This document shows, in pieces, positions 34,897-43,330 of a stretch of 54,601 nucleotides of DNA. This DNA is from Deinococcus sp. Arct2-2 (lineage in GTDB: Bacteria > Deinococcota > Deinococci > Deinococcales > Deinococcaceae). Location: assembly GCF_004801315.1 (NCBI RefSeq), contig NZ_SSNW01000028.1, positions 1 to 54,601 on the forward strand. Reading direction: 5' to 3'. Both the position numbers and the translations under genes were made by a program. Positions within the stretch are counted from its first letter, which is position 1; every line of letters begins with the position of its first letter. The notes below the pieces were generated by a model that did no database searches, was not told where the DNA came from, and was given only the letters and a program-made list of their open reading frames with translations.

Positions 34897-35169
34897 TCCC
34901 CAGAACAAGCCCACCGGTTGGTGGGCCGATTCGAGTGGATCTACACGCCAAAACATGCCTCTTGGTTGAATATGGCGGAGTTGGAATTCAGCGCTCTTCA
35001 GCGGCAGTGCTTGAATCGGCGGATTCCTTCGCTGGAACGGCTTCGTTCCGAAGTCGAGGCGTGGGTCGCAGCGCGTTCACGCGCTGGCATCACCCTCAAC
35101 TGGCAGTTCTCCACTCCGGTGGCCCGCCGGACGCTCAGACGACACTGTGAAAACATTTGTATTAATTGA
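34897..35169 (+). pseudogene. IS630-family transposase, C-terminal remnant
   Basis: Frame reads AHRLVGRFEWIYTPKHASWL, then NMAELEFSALQRQCLNRRIP. This is the C-terminal catalytic region of IS630/Tc1-type DDE transposases (the third acidic residue lies in NMAELE). About 85 residues remain, ending in a TGA at 35167-35169. The N-terminal helix-turn-helix and first two acidic residues are absent. Confidence 0.75.
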
Positions 35170-35328
35170 GCGCTGTCTAGAGTGTTCCTGAAGAGTTACA
35201 CCCTGAGAACGGTAAGGTTGTTGTGACTCCTCAGCGGGGGCATAGACTGGGCTGAGCGGTAGCGTGGAGGCATCTCCGATAGTGTTATTCGGGCGTGTGA
35301 GAATTCCAGTGCCGCTTACTTGGGGCAG

Positions 35329-35496
35329 ATGACTGCGACGCCACAAGCGGCGCTGGAAGGTGCGGCGCACCATGGCGTGACTTCAGGGCTTTCGGTGAGT
35401 GCGAACACAGACGAGGTTAAGGCGCGGAACATTCTGGGGATGGTTCAGCTGGCCTGTATCATCAGTCTGCTCCCCTCATCTCCAGATGATCTGTAA
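35329..35496 (+). CDS. Possible 55-residue protein upstream of the Hsp90 gene
   Basis: A short frame from ATG 35329 reads TATPQAALEGAAHHGVTSG, then LSVSANTDEVKARNILGMVQ and ends SSPDDL. The frame is already open for 22 codons before the ATG, with plausible residues (ISDSVIRACENSSAAYLGQ), but no standard start is seen there apart from a TTG at 35320. There is no strong ribosome binding site. It ends 62 bases before the Hsp90-type gene on the same strand. It could be a small partner or a relic. The flanks 35170-35328 hold nothing else recognisable. Confidence 0.35.
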   Translation: MTATPQAALEGAAHHGVTSGLSVSANTDEVKARNILGMVQLACIISLLPSSPDDL

Positions 35497-35558
35497 GCAA
35501 TTTCCCCTGCTTGCAGTCATCCATTTAACCATAGACATAATAATGTGGGTCTGACACA

Positions 35559-37358
35559 ATGCTGCTCATGTCTCATTCCTTCTCCGTGGATCTTGGCGGA
35601 CTTATTGACTTGTTGAGCGAACACCTGTACAGCGGTCCTGAAGTGTATCTCCGTGAGCTGATGCAAAACGGCGTAGACGCCATCCGCACCCGCCAACAGC
35701 AGGATGGCGAGGAATTTGTGCCCGTCCTCACCCTTGAAACCAGCGACAGCACGTTGATTTCTACCGACAATGGTGTGGGCCTGACACCAGATGATATTCA
35801 CAGCTTTCTGGCCACCATCGGACGCAGCTCCAAGCGCGGCAATATCGAGATGATAGGACAATTCGGCATTGGCCTTCTGGCCTGCTTTCTGGTCAGCGAG
35901 GAAATCGAACTGGTGAGCCGCAGCGCTTCCGGTACGCCGCCCCTGCGCTGGCTGGGCCACGCCGACGGATCTTACACGCTGGAAGACGGACCCGCCGACA
36001 CGCCCACCGGCACCCAGGTGAGGCTCAAGGCGCGGGAAGGCCGCGCCGAATACCTGCTGCCTGAACGGGTCTCAGCGTGGGCAGGCGATTTCGGTGGGCT
36101 GCTGCCCTTCCCAGTGAAGGTGAACGGCGTGACAGTCAATGAAAACGGCGCACCCTGGCTGGACGACTCCAGGGGCGAGGAAGCGCGGCGCGCGGCCACC
36201 CTGGCCTACGGCGCACACCTCCTTGAGCTGCCCCCGCTGGATTTTGTGGACATCAAGACTGAGTCAGGGCAGGTACGCGGGGTGGCATTTATCCTGCCCT
36301 GGACGCCCACGCTGGAGCGGCGTGGGCAGCACCGTGTCTACGTGCGTCACATGCTGCTCTCCAACGAGGAAGAGGAACTCACTCCCCGCTGGGCCTTCTT
36401 CATTCGGGCCGTGCTTGACACCCAGACGCTGCGGCCCAACGCCGCCCGCGACGCCCTGCGCGATGACGTCAATCTGCGGGCCGCCCAAGAGGAAATCGCC
36501 GGGCAACTTCAAGCCTATCTGGTCGATCTGGCCCAGCGTGACCCTGCCGCCTTGCGCCGTCTCATTGAGCTACATTTTCTGAGCATCAAGGCGCTGGCCG
36601 CTGAGGACGACGCCTTCTTGCAACTCTTCGCGCCGTGGTTGCCGTTTGAGACCAGCGCAGGTTCTTTAACTCTGCCCGATTACCTGGCCCTGGGCAGCCA
36701 GGACCACCCTGAGATCCGCTTTTCCAGCGATCTGAACCTGTACCGTCAAGCCGCGCAACTGGCCCTCCCAGGACAGACGCCGATCATTCGCGCCATCTAC
36801 ACCTACGACTCGACGCTGCTGTCCCAGTACGCCGCGCTGAACCCGGGCGTCCGTCTGACCCAATTGACCCCCAACGATTTGGTACAGGAGTTCAGCGCCC
36901 TGACGCCGCAGGAACTGGTTCAGACTGCCGTCCTGCGTGAGGTGGCCCGCGATACCCTGCTGCCGCTGAACGCCGAGGCCCGTGTGAGCCGCTTTAACCC
37001 CGCGGCGTTGCCTGCGCTGGCCTTTGCCCGGCCACATCGAGATCTGGCCCGGACCCGCGAGAAGCTGGGCGGGGGCCTGTGGGCCGACCTGTTGGGAGAT
37101 CTGGAGGCCGAGAGGACAGAGGCGGCGGTTGAGGTGCATTTCAATATTGCCCACCCGCTGATCCAGCAGGCCGCACATCTGCCCGACGCCCAGTTGCTGC
37201 GGCGTGTGCTCGGCATGCTGTATGTCCAGGCCCTGCTGCTGGGTCAGCACCCCCTGACGCCCCGCGAGCTGGCACTGCTCAACACTGGCCTCGCTGACCT
37301 GATCGGGGACGCGCTGACTGGAAGTGGAGCGCCCAGTGTTATCTCAACTCTGAACTGA
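35559..37358 (+). CDS. Hsp90-family ATPase (divergent HtpG)
   Basis: A 599-residue homologue of HtpG, an ATP-driven chaperone. The N-terminal GHKL ATPase has Glu33/Asn37 in RELMQNGVDAI, DNGVGLT (70-76) and GQFGIGLL (100-107). The middle-domain arginine region reads TLRPNAARDALRDDV. The C-terminal part is shorter and unlike E. coli HtpG (624 residues). This matches the divergent Hsp90 family often annotated simply as HSP90 family protein in Actinobacteria. Either ATG at 35559 or 35568 is possible; neither has a clear site. It is followed in the same direction by two helical-repeat genes, recalling eukaryotic Hsp90 with TPR co-chaperones. Confidence 0.88.
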   Translation: MLLMSHSFSVDLGGLIDLLSEHLYSGPEVYLRELMQNGVDAIRTRQQQDGEEFVPVLTLETSDSTLISTDNGVGLTPDDIHSFLATIGRSSKRGNIEMIGQFGIGLLACFLVSEEIELVSRSASGTPPLRWLGHADGSYTLEDGPADTPTGTQVRLKAREGRAEYLLPERVSAWAGDFGGLLPFPVKVNGVTVNENGAPWLDDSRGEEARRAATLAYGAHLLELPPLDFVDIKTESGQVRGVAFILPWTPTLERRGQHRVYVRHMLLSNEEEELTPRWAFFIRAVLDTQTLRPNAARDALRDDVNLRAAQEEIAGQLQAYLVDLAQRDPAALRRLIELHFLSIKALAAEDDAFLQLFAPWLPFETSAGSLTLPDYLALGSQDHPEIRFSSDLNLYRQAAQLALPGQTPIIRAIYTYDSTLLSQYAALNPGVRLTQLTPNDLVQEFSALTPQELVQTAVLREVARDTLLPLNAEARVSRFNPAALPALAFARPHRDLARTREKLGGGLWADLLGDLEAERTEAAVEVHFNIAHPLIQQAAHLPDAQLLRRVLGMLYVQALLLGQHPLTPRELALLNTGLADLIGDALTGSGAPSVISTLN

Positions 37359-37456
37359 ACAGATGCTCAATACTCCGCACGTTGTCGCGAAATGCTGTCC
37401 CTCCCCCAGCCGATGTCAACCGCCTTCAACTCAATTTCGACGAAAGGAATATCCAC

Positions 37457-38563
37457 ATGTCTTCACAGCTCCAGGATCTGTATGACCGTATCAACAACCT
37501 CCCCTTCTGCTCAGAGGAACTGGCGCTGATTGAGGAGGCAGTGCGCCTGACTGACCTGACCCAGAATGAAAACGAGGGCTACCGCGCCCGCCGCCTGCTG
37601 ATGAACAGCGCCTACGCCCTGGGTCAAAGCGAGAAGATGCTGGTGGCCTTCAGTTGGTGCCGTGATTACGCTGACCGCCACCCGGAGGCGCTGGACGCAG
37701 ATGAGCATCAAGATCTGCTGTGGCACCACCGCTGGGTGGTGAACGCTGGACGCACGTTTCCTCAGATCCCCACACCGCGCATCCTGGCCCTGCATCACGA
37801 CTATGCCCGCCGCATGCGTGAACTGGGGCTCAGCGGCCACAATGAGGCGTTTGTGGGCCTGATGTACGCCATGCACACTGGAGACGCAGCCGCAGCCAAG
37901 ACGCATTTTGAAACACTGACCAGCACCGAGCGTGATGACCTGAGCGCCTGCGAGGCCTGTGAAGCCGAGACTGAGGCGGAGTATCACCTGTTCTGCGGTG
38001 ATGACGAAGCCTCACTGATGCAGATTCAGCACATTCTGGACAGGCGCCTGACCTGTGCCCATATCCCTGCCAACACACACGCCCTGGCCCTGGCTCCGCT
38101 GATGCGGCTGGGCCGCTGGGATGAGGCCGGACAGCATGCCGCCCGCAGCCGTCAGCACGTATCTGGTCAACCCGATTACTTGTGGGCACAGGCACGGCAC
38201 CTGGAATACCTGGCGCTGGTCAATCCCAGTGCAGCCCTCAAGTGGTACGCCCATCACGTCGTCTGGGCCGAGCAGACCAAGGAACTGGCCGTCAGCCAGT
38301 GCTTCCACGCTGCCGCCGCCATGCTGTTCCTTACTCTGTGGAATGGCGGCAAGACAAAAACATATGCCATCCGGCTGTCCCCCACCGTTGCCGGCTATCA
38401 GGAGGCTGGGCGGTACAGTGCCGAGGAGCGCATGTACCGTCACATGGGCGAGGCGCAGCGCCTGGCCAGCTTGTTCGACGCGCGCAACGGCACCACGCAG
38501 CAGCAGCAAGAGGTAGACAGGATTCTGGCACTGGCACTGATTCCGTCTCCAGCAAGAGCGTGA
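37457..38563 (+). CDS. Helical-repeat (TPR-like) Hsp90 partner, copy 1
   Basis: A 368-residue, all-helical cytoplasmic protein. No named family is certain, but repeated helix pairs suggest TPR. Characteristic stretches shared with the next gene are EEAVRLTDL, WHHRWVVNAGRTFPQIP, SACEACEAETEAEYH, HLEYLAL and RNGT. It has no transmembrane segment. I chose the ATG at 37457 because AAAGGA lies 9 bases upstream; an earlier open start at 37382 has none. The gap to the Hsp90 gene is about 100 bases. It likely acts as an adaptor for the Hsp90-type ATPase. Confidence 0.78.
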   Translation: MSSQLQDLYDRINNLPFCSEELALIEEAVRLTDLTQNENEGYRARRLLMNSAYALGQSEKMLVAFSWCRDYADRHPEALDADEHQDLLWHHRWVVNAGRTFPQIPTPRILALHHDYARRMRELGLSGHNEAFVGLMYAMHTGDAAAAKTHFETLTSTERDDLSACEACEAETEAEYHLFCGDDEASLMQIQHILDRRLTCAHIPANTHALALAPLMRLGRWDEAGQHAARSRQHVSGQPDYLWAQARHLEYLALVNPSAALKWYAHHVVWAEQTKELAVSQCFHAAAAMLFLTLWNGGKTKTYAIRLSPTVAGYQEAGRYSAEERMYRHMGEAQRLASLFDARNGTTQQQQEVDRILALALIPSPARA

Positions 38564-38708
38564 GCGACACTGCACCGTTGCCAGGCCAATCCCAGAAACA
38601 TAAGGATGCCGGCAAGGCTCTCAGCGGAATCGGGACCAGGCGTTTCTGGTCTCACACAGCGATCATTTGGAACGGTTCGGTCTCAACACCGAGGAAGGCG
38701 GCGCACCC

Positions 38709-39782
38709 ATGAGCAACCCCTACGATCTTTTGGAGCAGCAAGAAGATATGGAATACGGCCCGGAACGCGTCGGCGTCACCGAGGAGGCAGTACGCCTCGC
38801 GGACCTGAGCGGCGACGGGCAGGCCAGCTACGATGCGCGGATGGCCCTGATGGAAACGGCAGCCATGTCGGGGCAGTCGGAAAAGCTGTTCCCAGCGTTC
38901 GCCTGGTGCCAGCACTACGCAGCGCAACACCCGGATGAGGTGGATGACCATACGCTGGCCTGGCATCACAAGTGGGTGTTGAGCGCAGCACACCAGTTCC
39001 CACAGTTCCCGCTGAGCCGCATCCACGAACTGCACGGGAGTTACGCGCAGTACGCCCGCAAGCTGGGGGCTGGGGCCCGCAGTAGTGCTTACCTGCAGAT
39101 GAAACTGGCCATGCACATGGGTGATCCCGCCGCGGCGCAGCCGGCCTTTAACGTGTGGCAGGTTGCCAAAGAAGACATGCTCAGCGATTGCTCGGCCTGT
39201 GAAGCGCAGGCCCGTGCGGAGTATCACGTGTTGATGGGTGATGATGGGCCCTGCATCAAGCAGGGCCAGCTCATCCTCAAGAAGAAGATGAGTTGCGGAG
39301 AAATACCACACCTGACCTACGGCACGCTGTTACAGCCTTTGCTGCGCCAGGGTCAGCGTGACCTCGCTCTTCAGTACGCGGTCAAGGGACGTGAACTGGT
39401 GGAGGGTGCGCCCGACTTCCTCAGCACTCAGGCAGAGCATCTGGAGTTCCTGGCCCTCACGGACATGTCCACCGGACTGGAGTGGTATGCCCGCCATCTG
39501 CCCTGGGCCGAACAGACCCGCGAACGGCGCTCCCAGATGGACTACCACAGGGCGGCGGCGTTGCTGTTCAGCAGGCTGGAAGAGGAAGCGGTGACGCTGG
39601 CACTTTCGCCTGAGGCGGAAGGCTGGCAGCAGAGCGGCAAATACCCCGTCTCTGGTCGGCTGGAGTCTCATCTGGCCAAAGCCAGAGCCTTAGCTACACA
39701 GTTCGACAAACGCAACGGCACGCCCCATTACACCCAGAAGCTGGCGCGAACGTTAGGCACCACAGGAGAAGTTGGTCTATAG
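38709..39782 (+). CDS. Helical-repeat (TPR-like) Hsp90 partner, copy 2
   Basis: A 357-residue paralogue of the preceding gene. It shows the same order of conserved blocks: TEEAVRLADL, WHHKWVLSAAHQFPQFP, SACEAQARAEYH, HLEFLAL, LPWAEQTRER and KRNGT. This points to local duplication followed by clear divergence. The ATG at 38709 is preferred; the frame opens at a TTG 42 bases earlier. GAGGAAGG lies somewhat far upstream. Two divergent adaptors for one ATPase suggest a heteromeric complex or two client types. The 145-base gap from copy 1 has no visible terminator. Confidence 0.78.
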   Translation: MSNPYDLLEQQEDMEYGPERVGVTEEAVRLADLSGDGQASYDARMALMETAAMSGQSEKLFPAFAWCQHYAAQHPDEVDDHTLAWHHKWVLSAAHQFPQFPLSRIHELHGSYAQYARKLGAGARSSAYLQMKLAMHMGDPAAAQPAFNVWQVAKEDMLSDCSACEAQARAEYHVLMGDDGPCIKQGQLILKKKMSCGEIPHLTYGTLLQPLLRQGQRDLALQYAVKGRELVEGAPDFLSTQAEHLEFLALTDMSTGLEWYARHLPWAEQTRERRSQMDYHRAAALLFSRLEEEAVTLALSPEAEGWQQSGKYPVSGRLESHLAKARALATQFDKRNGTPHYTQKLARTLGTTGEVGL

Positions 39783-39904
39783 ACCATTGACGTCGTGTGA
39801 GGCGCCTTCAGCACGCGTGTCTCGGTGAAGTTGCGAAGGGAGGAGCAAGAGTTTCCACAAGATTGGGCAAGACGTCTGGGCGGGCGAAAGAGTAGGGTCG
39901 GCGC

Positions 39905-40153
39905 ATGAAAACTGCGGTCAGTACGTCAACAATGGGTGATCCTGAACAACGCGCTGTCAGCGCGTTTGAACGCTACTCGTCCGTTCTCACCACGCTCCTG
40001 ATGCGCTGCGTTCCCCTTCAGGTTTCCGCTGCACTCTCTCTTCCCCTAACTGCGACCCGTGTCCTGCACGGTCAATCTGAAATGTGTTGTGCTGACCGTG
40101 CTTTCTTCCATTTCAATCCTGAAATGAACGTTCTACACGACGCATTTTCTTGA
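39905..40153 (+). CDS. Doubtful 82-residue ORF ahead of the tRNA fragment
   Basis: An ATG ORF gives AVSAFERYSSVLTTLLMRCV, then LSLPLTATRVLHG, and ends at a TGA at 40151-40153. The composition is protein-like in places, but no family, no strong site and no neighbours support it. An exact 19-base inverted repeat (AACGCGCTG, T, CAGCGCGTT; 39948-39966) lies inside it. It could be the 5' part of a lost gene. Confidence 0.25.
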   Translation: MKTAVSTSTMGDPEQRAVSAFERYSSVLTTLLMRCVPLQVSAALSLPLTATRVLHGQSEMCCADRAFFHFNPEMNVLHDAFS

Positions 40154-40176
40154 TTGGAAACTCTTGGAGGAGAGAA

Positions 40177-40228
40177 CTCCTGACTACGGATCAGAAGGCC
40201 AGGGGTTCGAATCCCTTCAGGCACACCA
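40177..40228 (+). tRNA. tRNA 3' fragment (likely integration scar)
   Basis: The 3' portion of a tRNA is recognisable: an anticodon stem-loop CTGA-CTACGGA-TCAG (anticodon ACG as read, so Arg-like), a variable region, the T arm AGGGGTTCGAATCCCTT, and an acceptor strand CAGGCAC-A-CCA. The matching 5' acceptor strand (GTGCCTG) and a normal D arm are missing upstream. An intrinsic terminator follows at once, as after genuine tRNA genes. Partial tRNA 3' ends like this are usual at the borders of integrated elements, where the integrase restores a tRNA gene at one end and leaves a copy at the other. Confidence 0.65.
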
Positions 40229-40233
40229 CCACA

Positions 40234-40263
40234 AACCTCGTCCGTGACGGGGTTTTTCTTTTT
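40234..40263 (+). terminator. Intrinsic terminator after the tRNA fragment
   Basis: A nine-pair stem (AACCTCGTC with GACGGGGTT, one wobble) and a three-base loop are followed by TTTCTTTTT. It is a textbook Rho-independent terminator placed 6 bases after the CCA end. Confidence 0.85.
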
Positions 40264-40422
40264 GTCTCTGCGGTCAGCAAAAGCCCCGATCCGGCGTCGT
40301 GCGCAACGCGTGCGCAACGGCGCAGAGCCTTGCAAAGTTGCCTCTGGAAGCGTGCGCCGTTGGGGGACACCTGAAGGGCGGTAACGAGTTGTTTTGTTGT
40401 TCGCTTACCCTTGGTTGATCGC

Positions 40423-41130
40423 TTATCCCTGATGGAGCCAGTCCACGTCTGCCAGCTTAAAAGCCAGGGGCAAGGCGTCGTCCAACCACCATGTCCAGAA
40501 GGCTGCCAAGCGTTCTGGGTCACAGCTTGAGGTCTCCGGCCCGCAAGCCGACGCCACCGCTGCGGCTCCGGCCGCGTCCCCAACGGCGATCAAGACACTG
40601 AACATTTCGTCATCACCCTCAATGTCCTCATCCGCTTGCTTCACCGACGAGAAGGTTAGGCTCTCGCCATGTTGATGGATATTGCTTGCGCCTCCGAAGG
40701 GATCACGGTCACTGCTCGCCTCCAGTAGGGCTTTGCCTGCAGCGACCGCTGCCCGCAGCACATCCGCACGGGACTCATCCGTAAAGAAGTCGTATCCTCC
40801 CTCTCCGGAGTCGTAACTGGCCAGCGACACCCGTTCCGGTGTGAATCCGGGCTCATCGTGGATGGGGTAAGTCCAGCCTCGGAGAAATCGGACAGCGGCA
40901 TCTAGATCCTGAAGGGGTTGTGGCTCCCAAGGGGTTGCGCTCAGCACGAGCGGTAGAACCCGTTGCGCACTCAAGATGGCGAGCCATCCCTTGACTCGCC
41001 GCCCACCTGCCTCGCTTCCGAGATCGGCATAGAACGCCCGTCGTAAACGCCAGGGCAAATGGTGCAGCGGGTCCACTTCCATAGCTGCGCGCATGTGTAG
41101 GGTCCAGTTTGTTTTAGCAGGTTCATTCAT
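40423..41130 (-). CDS. Unidentified protein, possible immunity-type
   Basis: A 235-residue soluble protein. The sequence includes LPWRLRRAFYADLGSEAGGR, VLPLVLSATPWEPQPLQDLD, a central VLRAAVAAGKALLEASSD, and a C-terminal FWTWWLDDALPLAFKLADVD. The Ala-rich helical centre and paired VLP..P motif faintly recall Imm5-type immunity proteins of polymorphic toxins, but I cannot confirm it. It stands alone, convergent with the tRNA fragment, with no toxin gene adjacent. If it is an orphan immunity gene, it would have been collected as protection against neighbours. The start at 41130 is the first Met of the frame. Confidence 0.6.
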   Translation of the reverse strand: MNEPAKTNWTLHMRAAMEVDPLHHLPWRLRRAFYADLGSEAGGRRVKGWLAILSAQRVLPLVLSATPWEPQPLQDLDAAVRFLRGWTYPIHDEPGFTPERVSLASYDSGEGGYDFFTDESRADVLRAAVAAGKALLEASSDRDPFGGASNIHQHGESLTFSSVKQADEDIEGDDEMFSVLIAVGDAAGAAAVASACGPETSSCDPERLAAFWTWWLDDALPLAFKLADVDWLHQG

Positions 41131-41558
41131 CCATCAACCCTAACGTCCGGGGCGTTACACCCAGGCTCGGGCAGCTTGCCTTGTGGAGGCCTAGGGTTTG
41201 GATGATGAGCTTGCCTAGATGCCGCCCGGCTCCCGCGTTCCGCGGTGGTTAAGGCGCTGTCTGCGTGAGGCACCGATCGCAGCTCCCTCTTCTGGCTGCC
41301 CGGCTTCGCCTCGGCCAAGCGGGTCAAGAGCCCGGCGGGCAACTGCAGCGCTGCTCCCTAGTACAGCGGCAAACGCGATCAGCAGGAGCGGAACGCTTAG
41401 GATCGTGCTGAGCAACAGTTCGTTCTAGGACCGGAGCTGGTTGCCCTTCTTGCGGGCAAGCTTGCCTTATATATAGAAGTCACCTGATGGAGGAGACAAG
41501 ACATGGCGGCCCGCCCTTCAGCCGAGGTTGAACCCGTTATAGTCCAAGCTCACCTGCG
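41131..41558. other. Stretch with one doubtful small membrane ORF
   Basis: There is little here. On the minus strand (41215-41415), a frame with a TTG start encodes a hydrophobic N-terminal helix (ILSVPLLLIAFAAVLGSSAAV) followed by a polar tail of about 40 residues. It lacks a ribosome binding site and is weak. A short hairpin with TTGCCC/GGGCAA arms lies near 41442-41460. Confidence 0.35.
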
Positions 41559-41877
41559 ATGACCCACCTTCAGCTGCTGCCTGCCGTGCCGTCTCTCCCT
41601 AGCGGAACTGCTGCGACAGGCTGACCTTATCCCCGGGCATGTGCTGGTGTACCTTCCCACGCGGGATGAGGTTGTGGCCTTCACGCCCGACACGGCCGTC
41701 CTCCTGCTCGACAGTGGCGCTTACGACGAGCACCTCGCCCTCGACGCTGCTGGCCAACCTGTCGAGCTCCGCTTCCCCGGCCTCAGCGCGGCGTTCACGG
41801 TGGATCTGGTGCAGCAGGTGCTGGAAGCCGCCCGCGCGGAAGGGCCGGATACCCCTGAATTCCTATTGCTAGCCTGA
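41559..41877 (+). pseudogene. Small hypothetical gene with an apparent frameshift
   Basis: The ATG at 41559 gives THLQLLPAVPSLP and then runs off frame. The other frame, open since 41563, takes over with LAELLRQADLIPGHVLVYLP and continues through TRDEVVAFTPDTAVLLLDSG to a TGA at 41875-41877. Joining the two gives a natural 105-residue protein, so one base seems missing or extra near 41598. If instead translation starts at GTG 41641, a 78-residue protein remains intact. No family is known. It would be co-transcribed with the next gene, whose reading frame overlaps its end. Confidence 0.45.
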
Positions 41878-42143
41878 ACCACTACTACGACCACGACGCC
41901 TTCTTGCCGGGCGCCGCCACGCGCACCCTGCCTGAGGGAACGCGCGTGAATCCGCTGGACTACGCCTTTGTCTGGCAGGGAGAGGGGGCGGGCTGGGTGA
42001 TTTTGCGCTCCAGCTGGGGTGGGCCGATCTTGATGCATCGGCCCACCGCCTCACCGCTGGTGCTGTCCCCGGGGGTGGTGAACTATCAGGAGCTGGTGGC
42101 CGTGGCCCGGGCCCACGGCGTGCCGGAAGTCGATGTCCTGTAG
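41865..42143 (+). CDS. Small hypothetical protein with a non-standard start
   Basis: A frame overlapping the end of the previous gene gives SLNHYYDHDAFLPGAATRTL, then NPLDYAFVWQGEGAGWVILR and GPILMHRPTAS. The natural N terminus seems to lie before the first usable TTG (41904). The only candidates are ATT (41865) or CTG (41874), so a rare start or a start inside the coupled upstream gene is implied. About 92 residues, soluble. No family is recognised. The codon pattern looks real throughout. Confidence 0.5.
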   Translation: MASLNHYYDHDAFLPGAATRTLPEGTRVNPLDYAFVWQGEGAGWVILRSSWGGPILMHRPTASPLVLSPGVVNYQELVAVARAHGVPEVDVL

Positions 42144-42206
42144 GGAATGGCACAGGCCGTCTGAGCGTGTTGCGCCCCGGCCGACAGCCTTTATGATGAA
42201 ACGATC

Positions 42207-42416
42207 ATGCTGAGCCCGATGCCGACCTATGAGGAGTGGCGCGCCTCTGAGGAAAACAGCCTGCGTGAGGCCCGCGAGGCAGGGGAGGCCGTCACCCACA
42301 TGCTGGAAGGCCAGCCCGACCACAAATGGCGGCGGCATTACGACGGCTGCGTGACCCTCTACCGCGCCTTCGCGGCCCTCTCTCCGGGCGACCCCATGCC
42401 GGAAGCAACCCGGTAG
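42207..42416 (+). CDS. Small acidic helical protein, unknown
   Basis: A 69-residue ORF encoding YEEWRASEENSLREAREAGE, then VTHMLEGQPDHKWRRHYDGC and FAALSPGDPMPEATR. It is charged and mainly helical, with no membrane segment. No family is recognised. It has the same direction and spacing as its neighbours, so it is probably part of a small accessory operon of hypothetical proteins at 41.6-43.1 kb. No strong ribosome binding site is visible. Confidence 0.55.
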   Translation: MLSPMPTYEEWRASEENSLREAREAGEAVTHMLEGQPDHKWRRHYDGCVTLYRAFAALSPGDPMPEATR

Positions 42417-42588
42417 TCTCGCCCGCTCATCGTCTCCCCGGCCGTGCCTGCGGGAGGGTTACAGCGGGCGCGACCTGTGGGGATGAGCGAGAAAAGCTCG
42501 ACGGCCACCGCTGTGCGTTCCGGCGGCAGCTCTTTTCCCTCCTGGGGCTGCAGGGAAGGCTGTCTGATGTGTCCTAGGCTACGCGGTG

Positions 42589-43053
42589 ATGACCACCTCT
42601 CCGACGAACCGCACGGCCCTGTGGCCGGCCGTCCTCGCCCTGCCCGTCACCTGGGATGCGTTGCCCAAAGAGGGCGTCACGCTGCCTGAGGACGCCCACC
42701 TCCGGCGCAGCAACGCGCCAGACGGCACGCTCTATCTGGAGATGACGCTTCACGAGTCCGAGGACTTCCAAGAGCTGCTCGACGGGCGCGGCGACTATAC
42801 CGAAGAGGAGCTCGAAGACCCCTACGCAGTGATCGACCAGCGCTGGGAGGAAGCCGTCGCCGTCATGGACACCATCCTGGCCGAGGCGAGGATGGTTCTG
42901 AGGGAGCCCACCAGGGCCAAAGGGCATGTGAACTGGCTGTTGCCCGACCGGACGATCTCGGTGGGGCTGTTCCAAGCGGACAAAGACTGCCCGATCGAGG
43001 TGTGCCTGTGGCTGCTGCCCTCTGGGCTCACCGCAGACCGCCTGGGGCTCTGA
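42589..43053 (+). CDS. Hypothetical 154-residue protein
   Basis: An acidic soluble protein: ALPVTWDALPKEGVTLPEDA, then TLYLEMTLHESEDFQELLDG, DYTEEELEDPYAVIDQRWEE and LFQADKDCPIEVCLWLLPSG. The composition suggests a compact alpha/beta fold like many immunity or adaptor proteins. No family is assigned. I place the start at ATG 42589; GTG 42586 is adjacent. It is followed at about 240 bases by the IS6-type element. It is well formed and likely real. Confidence 0.7.
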   Translation: MTTSPTNRTALWPAVLALPVTWDALPKEGVTLPEDAHLRRSNAPDGTLYLEMTLHESEDFQELLDGRGDYTEEELEDPYAVIDQRWEEAVAVMDTILAEARMVLREPTRAKGHVNWLLPDRTISVGLFQADKDCPIEVCLWLLPSGLTADRLGL

Positions 43054-43330
43054 GGAACGCCCACCTTGGAGCTGGAGGGAAGCCGCTCCCAGCCCCGGCA
43101 CTCTGTCCTGCCGTTGCGCTTCAAGCGCAGAGAGTTGCCGTCGCCCTGCTAGCCCCCCCTCTTGAGGACAAGAGCTCCCCACTGGGGTTGAAAATGCTCC
43201 CCAAGCGGCCTCTTGGCGCCGAAATAGCCAGGTTTTTCAACAAAACAGCCGCCTTTCGGCGACTTTCTGAAGAAATTTTGTCTGTTTGGGAGATTCTGGC
43301 AACTTAACTTCAGAGGGCCACAGGAGGACG

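Noticed and set aside
36666..37250. 194-residue minus-strand ORF
   Set aside because: Antisense of the Hsp90 gene.
30754..39782. Complete contractile injection system
   Set aside because: No sheath, tube, baseplate or spike genes are in the window; only the DUF4157 cargo-type protein is present.
40072..40583. Minus-strand ORFs with GIRTPGLLIRSQ- and GFEPLAF-like ends
   Set aside because: Such strings are classic antisense translations of tRNA genes; they support the tRNA fragment, not proteins.
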